Shown here: in pieces, positions 28,790-38,377 of the stretch
Layout of the letters: each line of letters begins with the position of its first letter
How positions within the stretch are numbered: the stretch's first letter is position 1
Source of the DNA: Hyphomonadaceae bacterium
GTDB lineage: Bacteria > Pseudomonadota > Alphaproteobacteria > Caulobacterales > Hyphomonadaceae
DNA length: 64,000 bases
Reading direction: 5' to 3'
Assembly: GCA_022844345.1 (NCBI GenBank)
Contig: JALHLU010000002.1
Span: 62,001 to 126,000 of the forward strand
Made by a program: the position numbers and the translations under genes
The notes under the pieces: generated by a model
The model's input: the letters and a program-made list of their open reading frames with translations, nothing else
What the model was told of the DNA's origin: nothing
Databases searched by the model: none

Positions 28790-30118
28790 ATGCGCCTTTC
28801 CCGCTATTTCCTTCCTGCGCTCAAGGAAGCGCCTGCCGATGCGCAGATCATTTCGCACCAGCTCATGCTGCGTGCCGGGATGATCCGCCAGGAGGCGGCG
28901 GGCATCTATGCGTGGCTGCCGCTGGGCTTTCGCGTGCTCAAGAAGGTCGAGAAGATCGTCCGCGAGGAGATGGATCGTGCTGGCGCGATCGAGCTATTGA
29001 TGCCGACGCTGCAGCTCGCTGATCTGTGGCGCGAGTCCGGGCGCTATGACGCCTATGGGCCTGAGATGCTGCGCATCACGGACCGACATGAGCGCGAGCT
29101 GCTGTACGGGCCCACGAACGAGGAAATGATCACGGAGATCTTCCGCGCTTACGTGAAGAGCTACAAGGACCTGCCGCTCAACCTCTATCACCAGCAGTGG
29201 AAGTTCAGGGACGAACGTCGTCCGCGTTTCGGCGTGATGCGCGGTCGCGAGTTCCTGATGAAGGACGCCTATTCGTTCGATCTTGACGAGGCGGGCGCGC
29301 GGCGGGCCTACAACCGGATGTTCGTGGCTTACCTCAACCTGTTTGCGCGCATGGGCCTCAAGGCTGTGCCGATGCGTGCGGACACGGGCCCGATAGGCGG
29401 AGATCTCAGCCACGAGTTCATCGTACTGGCTGAGACGGGCGAGAGTCAGGTGTTCTGTCACCGGGATCTTGTCGAGATGGGCGCGCCGGGTCCGGACGTG
29501 GACTGGTATGGCGACCTGCAGCCGCATGTGGATGCGCGCACGTCGCTCTACGCCGCGACAGAAGAGATGCACGATGCGGCCGCTTACGATGCGCTGCCCG
29601 AGGACAAGAAGCTGTCTGCTCGCGGCATCGAGGTGGGTCACATCTTCTATTTCGGCACGAAGTATTCCGCGCCGATGAATGCGATGATCACAGGCCCGGA
29701 TGGCAAGCAGGTTCCGGCCCAAATGGGCTCCTATGGCGTTGGCGTGTCACGGCTGGTCGGCGCAATCATCGAGGCGAGCCATGACGAGAAGGGCGTGATC
29801 TGGCCGGCGGCCGTCGCGCCGTTCGAGGTCGCTGTGGTCAGCCTGCGGGCGGACGATGCAGATGTCTCCGCTGCTTGCGAGACTGCCTATGGCCAGTTGA
29901 TGAAGGCGGGTCTCGACGCGCTTTATGATGATACGGGCGAGCGCCCCGGCGCCAAGTTCTCGACGATGGAACTGATCGGCGTACCGGAGCTGATTGTGAT
30001 TGGGCCCAAGGGCCTGAAGTCGGGGCTGGTCGAACTGCGCAACCGCAAATCGGGCGTGACCGAAGAGATGTCGCTCGAGGCGGCGATCAATCGCTGCGCC
30101 GCCGGCAGGAAGGCCTAG
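28790..30118 (+). CDS. proS: Proline-tRNA ligase (short alphaproteobacterial form)
   Basis: 442-residue class II aminoacyl-tRNA synthetase. Motif 2 region [21 protein letters not shown] and TNEEMITE are clear. The editing (INS/YbaK-like) insertion found in the 570-residue E. coli enzyme is missing, as is normal for this clade, so mischarged Ala-tRNA-Pro must be cleared by a separate protein. The ATG is four bases before lolC's on the other end: its stop is at 30118 and lolC starts at 30123. Confidence 0.96.
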   Translation: MRLSRYFLPALKEAPADAQIISHQLMLRAGMIRQEAAGIYAWLPLGFRVLKKVEKIVREEMDRAGAIELLMPTLQLADLWRESGRYDAYGPEMLRITDRHERELLYGPTNEEMITEIFRAYVKSYKDLPLNLYHQQWKFRDERRPRFGVMRGREFLMKDAYSFDLDEAGARRAYNRMFVAYLNLFARMGLKAVPMRADTGPIGGDLSHEFIVLAETGESQVFCHRDLVEMGAPGPDVDWYGDLQPHVDARTSLYAATEEMHDAAAYDALPEDKKLSARGIEVGHIFYFGTKYSAPMNAMITGPDGKQVPAQMGSYGVGVSRLVGAIIEASHDEKGVIWPAAVAPFEVAVVSLRADDADVSAACETAYGQLMKAGLDALYDDTGERPGAKFSTMELIGVPELIVIGPKGLKSGLVELRNRKSGVTEEMSLEAAINRCAAGRKA

Positions 30119-30122
30119 ATCG

Positions 30123-31466
30123 ATGGCGGCGTCAGCAGACAAGCGCGTGACAGAGCGGCCTTTCGGGCCCTTCGAACGCATGCTGGCGATGCGCTATCTC
30201 GGCGCCAAGCGTGAGCACGGCGGTCTCGCATTTATCTCGGTCGTATCGGTGATCGGCATCACGCTGGGCGTCTGGGCGCTCATCCTCACCATGTCGATCA
30301 TGAACGGGTTCAGGCTCGAATTGATCTCGAAGATCGTGGGCTTCGAACCGCATGTGTTCATAGATACGCGGGGAGCTCCGGCCCCTACCATTGAGACTTT
30401 GATGGCTGATCTGCGCAGCCGGCCCGGGGTCGAAGCCGTCGAGCCGATCCACGAGGGTTTTGGCCTTGCCTCGGCGTATGGACGCAGTCAGGGCATCGAG
30501 ATCCGCGGCGTGCGGCCGGAAGATCTTCGGACAAACAAGCTGGTGGCCGGTAGCATTGCCGATGGCCAACGCGCGATGGCTAATCCAAACGAGCCATGGC
30601 CTCGGACACCTGTAGGGCAGGGCTCACTCGACCGGTTTGGCGATGAAGGCGCGTTGTCTAAGGACATCGTTCTTGGAAGTTCTTTCGCCTACTCGCTGGG
30701 TGTTGGCGTCGGCGACAGGGTCAAGGTTACCCAGCCGGACGGGCCAAGCACGCCGGCTGGCCGCTCGCCTCGCAGCATCACTTATACGGTGAGCGCGATC
30801 TATCACGCGGGCAACGACCGATATGACCGGCTGATGGGTTTCCTGCCGATCGAGGCGTCAAAGAACCTCTTCGGATATAATGATGGCTATCCGATCGTGG
30901 GGGTGCGGCTGGCCAATCCCAATGCGGCCAATGACTTTGCAGAGAGTATCGCGGGCAACGTGCCCTATCGGGTCCAGAGCTGGATCCAGCGTAGCTCCAC
31001 TTATGTCACGGCGCTTGAAGTCGAACGAAATGTCATGCGGCTGATCCTGTTCATCGTGGTTGTGATCACGGCGCTGAACATCATCACCGGCGTGTTGATG
31101 CTCGTGAAGAACAAGGCGCGGGATATCGCCATCCTGCGCACCATCGGCGCGACGCGCGCGGGCGTGGTGCGCATCTTCATGATGACGGGTACGGTGCTTG
31201 GCATGGTGGGCGTCGGCACCGGCGTCCTACTCGGCGTGCTGTGTGCGATCTACATCGCGCCGATCCAGCATTTCCTCGAATGGCTGTTCAACGTCGAGTT
31301 GTTCCCGGCGGATATCTACCAACTCGATTCGCTACCGGCGAAGCTGGAGTGGGGCGAGGTTGCATGGGTTGGAAGCATGGCGTTCGTCGTGACGCTATTC
31401 ATGTCGATCATCCCCTCGATGTGGGCGGCGCGCCTGAACCCGGTTGAAGCGCTGAGGTTCGAGTAA
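30123..31466 (+). CDS. lolC: Lipoprotein-releasing ABC transporter permease
   Basis: 447-residue LolC/LolE-type permease that extracts lipoproteins from the inner membrane and hands them to LolA. One N-terminal helix (about 38-62), a large periplasmic domain, then three C-terminal FtsX-type helices; LRTIGATRAGVVRIFM is the coupling-helix region. Only one permease gene is present, as in many alphaproteobacteria. TAATG overlap with lolD. Confidence 0.93.
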   Translation: MAASADKRVTERPFGPFERMLAMRYLGAKREHGGLAFISVVSVIGITLGVWALILTMSIMNGFRLELISKIVGFEPHVFIDTRGAPAPTIETLMADLRSRPGVEAVEPIHEGFGLASAYGRSQGIEIRGVRPEDLRTNKLVAGSIADGQRAMANPNEPWPRTPVGQGSLDRFGDEGALSKDIVLGSSFAYSLGVGVGDRVKVTQPDGPSTPAGRSPRSITYTVSAIYHAGNDRYDRLMGFLPIEASKNLFGYNDGYPIVGVRLANPNAANDFAESIAGNVPYRVQSWIQRSSTYVTALEVERNVMRLILFIVVVITALNIITGVLMLVKNKARDIAILRTIGATRAGVVRIFMMTGTVLGMVGVGTGVLLGVLCAIYIAPIQHFLEWLFNVELFPADIYQLDSLPAKLEWGEVAWVGSMAFVVTLFMSIIPSMWAARLNPVEALRFE

Positions 31467-32194
31467 TGACGGACGCAGGCGCTGAAATGAGGAAGCCCGT
31501 GCTCTCCCTTCGCGGGGTGGAGCGGCGGTACAAGTCGGGCGACAAGACCCTGCATGTTCTGCGGGGCGTTGATCTCGATCTTTTTCCGGGCGAGATGGCG
31601 GGACTGATTGGCCCCTCCGGCTCGGGCAAGTCATCGTTGCTTCACGTCGCGGGACTGCTCGAAAAGCCTGATGCGGGCGCCGTGATGTTCAACGGACAGG
31701 ACGCGCTCTCGATGTCGGACTCGGCTCGCACCATGGCGCGGCGGCTGGAACTGGGTTTCGTCTACCAGTTCCATCATCTGCTGCCAGAACTGAACGCGGT
31801 CGATAACGTGGCGGCGCCGCTGATGATCAACGGCATCTCGCGCACGCGGGCCCGCAAGCGTGCGCAGGAATTGCTGCACATGATGGGTCTCAGGGACCGC
31901 GATCACCACCGCCCCGGCCAGCTTTCTGGCGGGGAACAGCAGCGAGTGGCGATTGCCCGCTCGCTGGCCAACAAGCCGAAAGTCCTGATCGCAGACGAGC
32001 CCACGGGTAACCTCGACCCCACAACATCTCGCGTGGTTTTCCAGAACCTTTTCGACATCGCGAAGCAGGAAGGGGTGGCTGTTCTCGTCGCGACCCATAA
32101 CGTTGAGCTCACGAGCTACATGGACCGCGTCCTTGCCCTGAACGAAGGACGTCTTGAGGCGGCGCCCCAACGGGCAAGTGCCGACTCGGTCTAA
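31466..32194 (+). CDS. lolD: Lipoprotein-releasing ABC transporter ATPase
   Basis: 242-residue ATPase partner of LolC. Walker A GPSGSGKS (49-56), signature LSGGEQQR (153-160), Walker B ending in Asp177-Glu178, and a [13 protein letters not shown] stretch common in LolD. The ATG overlaps the lolC stop by one base. Its stop codon lies inside a hairpin that reaches to the dnaE ribosome-binding site. Confidence 0.95.
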   Translation: MTDAGAEMRKPVLSLRGVERRYKSGDKTLHVLRGVDLDLFPGEMAGLIGPSGSGKSSLLHVAGLLEKPDAGAVMFNGQDALSMSDSARTMARRLELGFVYQFHHLLPELNAVDNVAAPLMINGISRTRARKRAQELLHMMGLRDRDHHRPGQLSGGEQQRVAIARSLANKPKVLIADEPTGNLDPTTSRVVFQNLFDIAKQEGVAVLVATHNVELTSYMDRVLALNEGRLEAAPQRASADSV

Positions 32195-32210
32195 GCTCGG
32201 CAAGACCGAG
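32185..32210 (+). promoter_or_regulatory. Hairpin covering the lolD stop and dnaE Shine-Dalgarno
   Basis: Perfect 8-bp stem CTCGGTCT (32185-32192) / AGACCGAG (32203-32210) with a 10-base loop. The 3' arm contains GAG of the GAGG that precedes the dnaE ATG at 32215. There is no T-run. A ribosome finishing lolD would melt the stem and free the dnaE site, consistent with translational coupling (inference). Confidence 0.45.
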
Positions 32211-32214
32211 GCTG

Positions 32215-35200
32215 ATGGCGGAGACCGGCGTGACGACACCTGAGGCACCGCGATTCATCCATCTGCGCGTCCGTACGGCGTTGTCGCTCCTGCAGAGCAT
32301 GATCCGGCCGAAGGATCTCGCCAAATGGGCCGGCAACAACGGCGTGCCGGCTGTCGGCGTCACGGATGACAACCTGTTTGCGGCGCTGGAGCTGGCCGAG
32401 GGGCTGACCGAGGCCGGCGTTCAGTCGATCACGGGTCTGACGCTTGAAATCCTCGAACCCGGCGTGACGGGCGAGCGTGGCAAAATTGCCCTGCTGGCTC
32501 AGAACGAGGCCGGCTATCGCAATCTCATGAAGCTCTCGACGGCGTCGTTCCTGACGCCAGCAGGGGCTGGTCGCGAAGTTGCCTTCGCGACCTTGCTGGA
32601 ACATGCCGATGGCCTGATCTGCCTGACCGGTGGCGCTGATGGCTTGCTGAGCCGGCGCGCAGCGACGGGGCGCGTGGAGGAGGTTCGCGCGCGGTTGAAG
32701 GACCTGCAGGGCGTGTTTGGCGGCCGGTTGTATGTGGAGCTGCAGCGCCATGGCCGGCCGGAGGAGGCCGCCGCAGAGGGCGTGCTGGTGGACCTCGCCT
32801 ATGAGCTTGCGCTGCCGCTGGTTGCGACCAACGACGTGCGCTTCCAGAAGCAGGACCAGCATCCTGTGCACGACGTTCTGATGTGCATCGCGAACTCGGC
32901 CTATGTCAGCCAGGCGGACCGCCCACGCGCTTCGCCACAGCAATACCTGAAGTCGCCCGCCGAGATGGCGGCGACATTTGCAGACCTCCCCGAGGCGCTG
33001 GCCTCAACCGTGGAGATCGCACGGCGCTGCGCCTTCCGGCCTCGCAAGCACAAGCCGATCCTGCCGCCCTTCGACACCAAGCGCGGCCGCAATGAGTCGA
33101 CCGAGCTCAAGGCACAGGCGGAAGCGGGTCTCAAGGAGCGCCTCAAGATCGTCCAGCCGGCGGCTGAGTTGTCCGTCTACAGGGAGCGTCTGGAGTACGA
33201 GATCGGCATCATCGAACGGATGGGCTTTCCCGGCTACTTCCTGATCGTGTCGGACTTCATCAAGTGGGCCAAGGCGAACGGCATTCCGGTGGGGCCGGGA
33301 CGGGGCTCGGGCGCTGGTTCGCTGGTAGCGTGGGTGCTCACGATCACCGACCTTGATCCCATCCGTTTCGGCCTTTTGTTCGAGCGCTTCCTCAATCCCG
33401 AACGCGTCTCGATGCCGGACTTCGACGTCGACTTCTGCCAGGAACGGCGCGGAGAAGTGATCGACTATGTGCGCGAAAAGTATGGAGCCGATCGCGTCTC
33501 GCAGATCATCACGTTTGGCACGCTGCAGGCGCGCGCCGTGTTGCGCGATGTTGGCCGCGTTCTACAGCTGCCCTTCCATCAGGTCGACAAGCTCGCAAAG
33601 CTGGTGCCGTTCAATCCCGCCAAGCCGCCCACGCTGGCGGAGGCGCGGGAGATGGAGCCCAAGCTCGACGAGGCGATAGAGGCGGAGGAAGAGGTGGCGG
33701 ACCTCTTCAATACCGCCCAGCAGCTTGAGGGGCTTTACCGCAACGCATCGACGCACGCGGCCGGTATCGTCATCGGGGATCGCCCTCTGGTCGATCTGGT
33801 TGCGCTCTATCGCGACCCGAAATCGGACATTCCCGCTAGCCAGTTCAACATGAAGTGGGCCGAAGCAGGCGGCCTTGTGAAGTTCGACTTCCTCGGCCTC
33901 AAGACGCTTACGGTGATCGACCGGGCGATCAAGATGATCGCGGACAAGGGCGAGACCGTGGATCTTGCCCGCCTGCCGCTGGATGACGTCAAGACGTATG
34001 AGATGCTGCAGAAGGGCGACGTTATTGGCGTGTTCCAGGTCGAAAGCCAGGGCATGCGGCGCGCGCTCGTGGACATGGTGCCTGACCGCTTCGAGGATCT
34101 GATCGTGCTGGTCGCGCTCTATCGCCCGGGCCCGATGGCGAATATCCCAGTCTATTGCAGCCGCAAAAAAGGACTGGAAGAGACGAACTATTACACCGAC
34201 GCGTTGACGCCGTGGCTAAAGCCGATCCTGGAGCCGACTTTCGGCATCATTACCTACCAGGAACAGGTGATGCAGATCGCTCGCGACATGGCCGGGTATT
34301 CGTTCGGCGAGGCCGACATGCTCCGCCGCGCCATGGGCAAGAAGATCCGCGCCGAGATGGACAAGCAGCGCGCGCGCTTCATGGAGGGCGCGCTTGCGAA
34401 CGGGATTTCGCAAGCCGACGCAGACCTGACATTCGAAGCCTGCGCCAAGTTCGCGGACTACGGCTTCAACAAATCCCACTCAGCTCCATACGCACTGCTG
34501 ACCTACCAGACGGCGTGGCTGAAGGCTAATCACCCGGTGGAGTTCCTTGCCGCATCGATGAGTCTCGACATGGGCAATACGGATAAGCTGGCAGTGTTCT
34601 TCCAGGAAGCACGCCGGATGGGGATTGAGGTTCGCCTACCGGATATCAATCACTCCGGAGCAGACTTTACCGTGGAAGAGGGCGCCGTCCGCTACGCCCT
34701 TGGCGCCATCAAGGGCGTCGGCAAGCCAGCGATGCTTTCTGTGGAAGATGCACGGGCCAAGGGCGGACCGTTCAATGACCTGCAGGACTTTGCCGAGCGT
34801 GTTGACGCGCGGCTGGTCAACCGGCGCTGCTTCGAGGCGCTGGCGAAGGGTGGGGCATTCCAATCTGTAGAGCCGAACCGCGCGAAGGCGTTTGTTTCTG
34901 CGGCCACGCTCTCTGCGCTGGCGGCGTCGGCTGAGGAACAGCGCAACTCCAACCAGGTAAGCCTGTTCGCGGATGAACCTCCCCAGAGGCTGCGCCTTCC
35001 AGAAGCGGCGGCGTGGGGCGAGTCAGAACGGCTCGACAACGAGCTTGCCAGTGTTGGCTTCTTCCTCAGCGGTCACCCGCTCGATGACCTGCTGATGGGA
35101 AGCCTCCGTTCACAGATCACCCTGGCGGCCGAGCGCGAGACTGCGGGCCAGGACCGGCAGATGATCCAGATGATCGGCGTCGTGCGCGCGCGTGTGGAAA

Positions 35201-35661
35201 AGCCGGCGAAGGCGGGCGGCAAGTTCGCGATCGTTACACTATCGGACCCTTCGGGTGAGTACGAACTCTTCGTCAACGACGAGTTGCTGCAGAGCTCGCG
35301 CGACACGCTTGAGGTCGGGCAGCGCGTGATCTGCAAAGTGCGCGTGCGGAAGGTAGATGAGGAGCTTCGCTTCTCGATGGATAGCGTGAAGGAATTGAGC
35401 AAGGCATCGATCGGCCATCACGAGACTCTGCTTGTCCGGTTGAGTGCTGATGCGCCGCTGGACCGGATCGCACAGGTCGCGGCCGCACTGCAGAACGGGC
35501 CCGCCCAGGGCGCACGCGGGTTGATACGGCTCGAGATTCCGGTGGAGGGCGACCGGGTGGTTACTGTTGAGCTTGAGGGCCGCTTCCCCGTGGATTTCGG
35601 AGCTATGCAGGCATTCAAGTCCGTACCGGGCGTCAATCAGGTCCGGCCGGCGGCTGCCTGA
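32215..35661 (+). CDS. dnaE: DNA polymerase III subunit alpha
   Basis: 1148-residue replicative polymerase subunit, C-family. N-terminal PHP domain (from FIHLRVRTALSLL), palm with the catalytic pair Asp402 and Asp404 in PDFDVDFC, the GPGRGSGAGSLVAW finger region, and GLEETNYYTDAL plus RAMGKKIRAEMDKQ later. The C-terminal part has the OB fold. Length is normal for DnaE1. Its stop overlaps the next ATG (TGATG). Confidence 0.97.
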   Translation: MAETGVTTPEAPRFIHLRVRTALSLLQSMIRPKDLAKWAGNNGVPAVGVTDDNLFAALELAEGLTEAGVQSITGLTLEILEPGVTGERGKIALLAQNEAGYRNLMKLSTASFLTPAGAGREVAFATLLEHADGLICLTGGADGLLSRRAATGRVEEVRARLKDLQGVFGGRLYVELQRHGRPEEAAAEGVLVDLAYELALPLVATNDVRFQKQDQHPVHDVLMCIANSAYVSQADRPRASPQQYLKSPAEMAATFADLPEALASTVEIARRCAFRPRKHKPILPPFDTKRGRNESTELKAQAEAGLKERLKIVQPAAELSVYRERLEYEIGIIERMGFPGYFLIVSDFIKWAKANGIPVGPGRGSGAGSLVAWVLTITDLDPIRFGLLFERFLNPERVSMPDFDVDFCQERRGEVIDYVREKYGADRVSQIITFGTLQARAVLRDVGRVLQLPFHQVDKLAKLVPFNPAKPPTLAEAREMEPKLDEAIEAEEEVADLFNTAQQLEGLYRNASTHAAGIVIGDRPLVDLVALYRDPKSDIPASQFNMKWAEAGGLVKFDFLGLKTLTVIDRAIKMIADKGETVDLARLPLDDVKTYEMLQKGDVIGVFQVESQGMRRALVDMVPDRFEDLIVLVALYRPGPMANIPVYCSRKKGLEETNYYTDALTPWLKPILEPTFGIITYQEQVMQIARDMAGYSFGEADMLRRAMGKKIRAEMDKQRARFMEGALANGISQADADLTFEACAKFADYGFNKSHSAPYALLTYQTAWLKANHPVEFLAASMSLDMGNTDKLAVFFQEARRMGIEVRLPDINHSGADFTVEEGAVRYALGAIKGVGKPAMLSVEDARAKGGPFNDLQDFAERVDARLVNRRCFEALAKGGAFQSVEPNRAKAFVSAATLSALAASAEEQRNSNQVSLFADEPPQRLRLPEAAAWGESERLDNELASVGFFLSGHPLDDLLMGSLRSQITLAAERETAGQDRQMIQMIGVVRARVEKPAKAGGKFAIVTLSDPSGEYELFVNDELLQSSRDTLEVGQRVICKVRVRKVDEELRFSMDSVKELSKASIGHHETLLVRLSADAPLDRIAQVAAALQNGPAQGARGLIRLEIPVEGDRVVTVELEGRFPVDFGAMQAFKSVPGVNQVRPAAA

Positions 35662-36266
35662 TGTTTGGCTGGGGGAAGAAGCCTTTCGATCCGTCCCGCT
35701 TCGATGCAGCTTGGGAGCGTTATCTCGCCGCCATCGAGAAGGCCTATCCGGCTTTTCGCGGCCTGTTTGCTGCGGGGGCGGACGCTCACGAGATTGATCA
35801 GGCAGAGCGTGAGGTTGCCGCCAAACTGCCGGCGGACCTTCGTCACCTGCTGGGCAAGCATGCCTGGAGCCTGGGTGGGCAACCGGTGCTACCGGGGTGG
35901 GAGCTGTTTTCGCCCGCGCGGATCGTCGATGAGTGGCGGATCTGGGAAGAACTACGCCGGACCGAGTTCGTGCCGGACGCAATCGGCTGCCAGCCCGAAG
36001 GGCCGATCAAGCCCGATGAATGGTGGCGGCTGGGCTGGATTCCCTTCTGCGGTGATGGCGGCGGAAACCACCTTTGCGTGGACATCGATCCCGCGTGGGG
36101 TGGAGCCCCGGGCCAGGTGATCAGTATGTGGCATGACGAGGCCACACGGGCGCTGGTGGCTCGCAGTCTCACTGATTTTGTTGAGATTCTTGCTCGTGAC
36201 GCTGAATCGGGCGCAATTGCCTGGGATGCGGAGTGGGGCGGGGTCCAGGTCGCGCCTGACCGCTGA
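35661..36266 (+). CDS. SMI1/KNR4-like family protein
   Basis: 201 residues with no signal peptide. The domain runs from about residue 35 ([23 protein letters not shown]-type start) through [16 protein letters not shown] and [17 protein letters not shown] to VISMWHDEA and SLTDFVEIL, the pattern of SMI1/KNR4 (SUKH) proteins. In bacteria this superfamily often serves as immunity proteins of toxin systems, but no toxin gene is adjacent here, and stand-alone copies occur. It overlaps the dnaE stop by one base. Confidence 0.85.
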   Translation: MFGWGKKPFDPSRFDAAWERYLAAIEKAYPAFRGLFAAGADAHEIDQAEREVAAKLPADLRHLLGKHAWSLGGQPVLPGWELFSPARIVDEWRIWEELRRTEFVPDAIGCQPEGPIKPDEWWRLGWIPFCGDGGGNHLCVDIDPAWGGAPGQVISMWHDEATRALVARSLTDFVEILARDAESGAIAWDAEWGGVQVAPDR

Positions 36267-36288
36267 CCCCGATTTCGGGGGCATTTTC
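36267..36288 (+). terminator. Candidate intrinsic terminator after the SMI1/KNR4 gene
   Basis: Stem CCCCG (36267-36271) / CGGGG (36276-36280) with loop ATTT, followed by GCATTTT. The stem is short, so termination may be partial. It starts right after the stop codon and precedes the rpsB promoter. Confidence 0.5.
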
Positions 36289-36296
36289 CGGGCGTC

Positions 36297-36325
36297 TTGC
36301 CTCAAATCCAGAACGCGCCTATACG
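36297..36325 (+). promoter_or_regulatory. Promoter of rpsB
   Basis: TTGCCT (36297-36302), a 17-base spacer, and TATACG (36320-36325). Transcription would start near 36332, giving a leader of about 78 bases before the rpsB ATG, room for ribosomal-protein autoregulation. This promoter probably drives rpsB and, through readthrough, tsf and beyond. Confidence 0.6.
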
Positions 36326-36409
36326 GCCGGTCATTCCGACACGCGGACCCATTCCGGTGCGGGCGCAAGCCTGTTCTGTCCGCGGCGGCCAACCGGATCA
36401 GGAGACTAC

Positions 36410-37189
36410 ATGGCACTGCCCGACTTCTCTATGCGCCAATTGCTTGAAGCAGGCGCCCACTTCGGACACCAGGTTCACCGTTGGAACCCCAAGATGAAAC
36501 CCTTCATCTTCGGCGCGCGTTCCGGCATCCACATTCTCGACCTTTCACAGACCGTCCCGCTGCTGCACCAGGCTCTGGTGAAGGTGCGCGAGACTGCCGC
36601 CAAGGGCGGCCGCGTCCTGTTCGTCGGGACGAAGCGCCAGGCTGCTGAGTCGATCGCCGAGGCCGCTGGCCGTTGCGCGCAGTACTACATGAACGATCGC
36701 TGGCTCGGCGGCACGCTGACCAACTGGGCGACCGTGTCCAACTCAATCAAACGCTTGCGTGAACTCGACGAGACGCTGCAAGCGGGCGGCGAGACGGGTC
36801 TCACGAAGAAGGAACTTCTCGGCCGTCAGCGTGAGCAGCAGAAGCTGCAGCGTGTTCTCGGCGGTATCCGCAACATGGGCGGCCTGCCTGACCTGATGTT
36901 CGTGATCGACACCAACAAGGAAGCGATCGCCGTCAAGGAAGCCCGCAAGCTGGGCATCCCGGTTGTCGCGATCATCGACACGAACTGCGACCCGCAGGAA
37001 GTCGACTTCCCGATCCCGGGCAATGATGACGCGCAACGCGCCATCCAGCTGTACTGCAACCTGATTGCCGACGCTGTGCTCGATGGTCTTTCGGAATCCT
37101 CGATGGCGGCGGGCGAAGATCCGGGTGCTTCGGCGGTGGTCAACGAGCCGGCGCTGGCCGCAACGGCGGAAGCCGAAGTCCAGGCCTGA
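36410..37189 (+). CDS. rpsB: 30S ribosomal protein S2
   Basis: 259 residues. Typical S2 segments: [29 protein letters not shown], and [11 protein letters not shown] with PGNDDA. A short acidic, Ala-rich C-terminal tail follows the fold. AGGAG lies six bases before the ATG. Paired with tsf, the classic bacterial arrangement. Confidence 0.98.
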   Translation: MALPDFSMRQLLEAGAHFGHQVHRWNPKMKPFIFGARSGIHILDLSQTVPLLHQALVKVRETAAKGGRVLFVGTKRQAAESIAEAAGRCAQYYMNDRWLGGTLTNWATVSNSIKRLRELDETLQAGGETGLTKKELLGRQREQQKLQRVLGGIRNMGGLPDLMFVIDTNKEAIAVKEARKLGIPVVAIIDTNCDPQEVDFPIPGNDDAQRAIQLYCNLIADAVLDGLSESSMAAGEDPGASAVVNEPALAATAEAEVQA

Positions 37190-37205
37190 GGCGATATTGC
37201 AGGAA

Positions 37206-37231
37206 CGCCGGCAGGATCCCATCTGTCGGCG
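37206..37231 (+). other. mRNA hairpin after rpsB
   Basis: Nine-bp stem CGCCGGCAG / CTGTCGGCG with one G-U and an 8-base loop, 16 bases after the rpsB stop. No T-run follows, so it may protect the rpsB mRNA 3' end rather than terminate. Confidence 0.4.
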
Positions 37232-37287
37232 GTTCGGCCCCGGTCTGCCTTAGTGGCCCGGGAATCTGTTACAACCGGCCCGTAATG

Positions 37288-37318
37288 GCGCCTGGAACAC
37301 CGGTTCCGGGCGCTTTCG
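37288..37318 (+). terminator. Strong stem-loop between rpsB and tsf, attenuator or weak terminator
   Basis: Eleven-bp stem GCGCCTGGAAC / GTTCCGGGCGC with one G-U pair and loop ACCG, followed by only TTT. The short U-tract suggests partial termination that would set the rpsB to tsf ratio. The tsf ribosome-binding site AGGAGG starts about 20 bases later. Confidence 0.5.
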
Positions 37319-37345
37319 GGCTGATCTGAAGTCCAGGAGGATACA

Positions 37346-38278
37346 ATGGCCGAGATTACCGCCGCGCTGGTTAAGCAGCTTCGCGACAAGACTGGCGCGG
37401 GCATGATGGACGCCAAGAAGGCGCTCGTCGAGAATGCCGGCGATATCGAGGCGTCGGCCGATTGGCTGCGCGAGAAGGGCATCCTCAAGGCTGCCAAGAA
37501 GGCTGACCGCATCGCGGCCGAGGGCCTGATCGGCGTTGTTTCCAACGGCTCCGCCGCCGCGCTCGTTGAGGTGAACTCCGAGACGGACTTTGTCGCCCGT
37601 AACGAAAGCTTCCAGAACGCTGTCCGCACGATCGCCGGGATCGCCTTGGCGAACGGTGGAGATGTCGTCAAGGTTGCGCATGCGGATGCGCCCGATGGTT
37701 CGGGAACGGTCAACCAGATGCTGCAGAGCCTTGTGGCCACTATCGGCGAGAACATGACGCTGCGCCGCGCAGCCGCGATTTCGGTCGGCGAAGGCGTGGT
37801 CGCGACTTACATCCACAATCAGGCCTCGGACGGCCTGGGCAAGATCGGCGTGCTTGTCGCTCTGGAATCGCCTGGCGACGCTTCGCGCCTGAACGACCTT
37901 GGCCGCAAGGTGGCGATGCACGTCGCCTCGATGAAGCCGCTGGCCGCGACCACTGCGGAACTTGATCCCGCTGTGGTGGAAAAGGAGCGCCAGATCCAGA
38001 CGGCGTTGGCATCTGAGTCGGGCAAACCGGCCAACGTCATCGAGAAGATGGTGGAGGGCCGTATCCGGAAATTCTACCAGGAGTCCGTCCTGGTGGAGCA
38101 GGCATTCGTGATGGACCCGGACGTCACCGTCGGCAAGTTCATCGAAAACGCCGCGAAGAACATGGGCGCGCCCGTCAAACTGAAGGGTTTCCTCAAGTTC
38201 GAGGTTGGTGAAGGCATCGAAAAGGCCGCCAGCGATTTTGCTGCTGAAGTGGCGGCCTTCGCACAGCCCAAACAGTAA
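37346..38278 (+). CDS. tsf: Translation elongation factor Ts
   Basis: 310 residues; nucleotide exchange factor for EF-Tu. N-terminal LRDKTGAGMMDAKKAL (UBA domain and the TGAGMMDCK-type motif), ETDFVARN, and the C-terminal coiled-coil/domain region with VEGRIRKFYQESVLVEQ. AGGAGG six bases before the ATG. Length is normal for alphaproteobacteria. Confidence 0.98.
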   Translation: MAEITAALVKQLRDKTGAGMMDAKKALVENAGDIEASADWLREKGILKAAKKADRIAAEGLIGVVSNGSAAALVEVNSETDFVARNESFQNAVRTIAGIALANGGDVVKVAHADAPDGSGTVNQMLQSLVATIGENMTLRRAAAISVGEGVVATYIHNQASDGLGKIGVLVALESPGDASRLNDLGRKVAMHVASMKPLAATTAELDPAVVEKERQIQTALASESGKPANVIEKMVEGRIRKFYQESVLVEQAFVMDPDVTVGKFIENAAKNMGAPVKLKGFLKFEVGEGIEKAASDFAAEVAAFAQPKQ

Positions 38279-38318
38279 AGCCTTTGCGGAATCCGCGAAT
38301 TAGCGGGTAGAATTTGGC

Positions 38319-38343
38319 GGCCCGGCGTTTCCTGCGCCGGGCC
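38319..38343 (+). other. GC-rich hairpin between tsf and pyrH
   Basis: Perfect 9-bp stem GGCCCGGCG / CGCCGGGCC with loop TTTCCTG. No T-run follows (GTCCCCGC), so it is not a clear terminator; it may be an mRNA-stabilising element or a Rho-linked site in the tsf-pyrH gap. Confidence 0.4.
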
Positions 38344-38377
38344 GTCCCCGCAAGGGAGCAGTCGAAAAGGGTGCACG

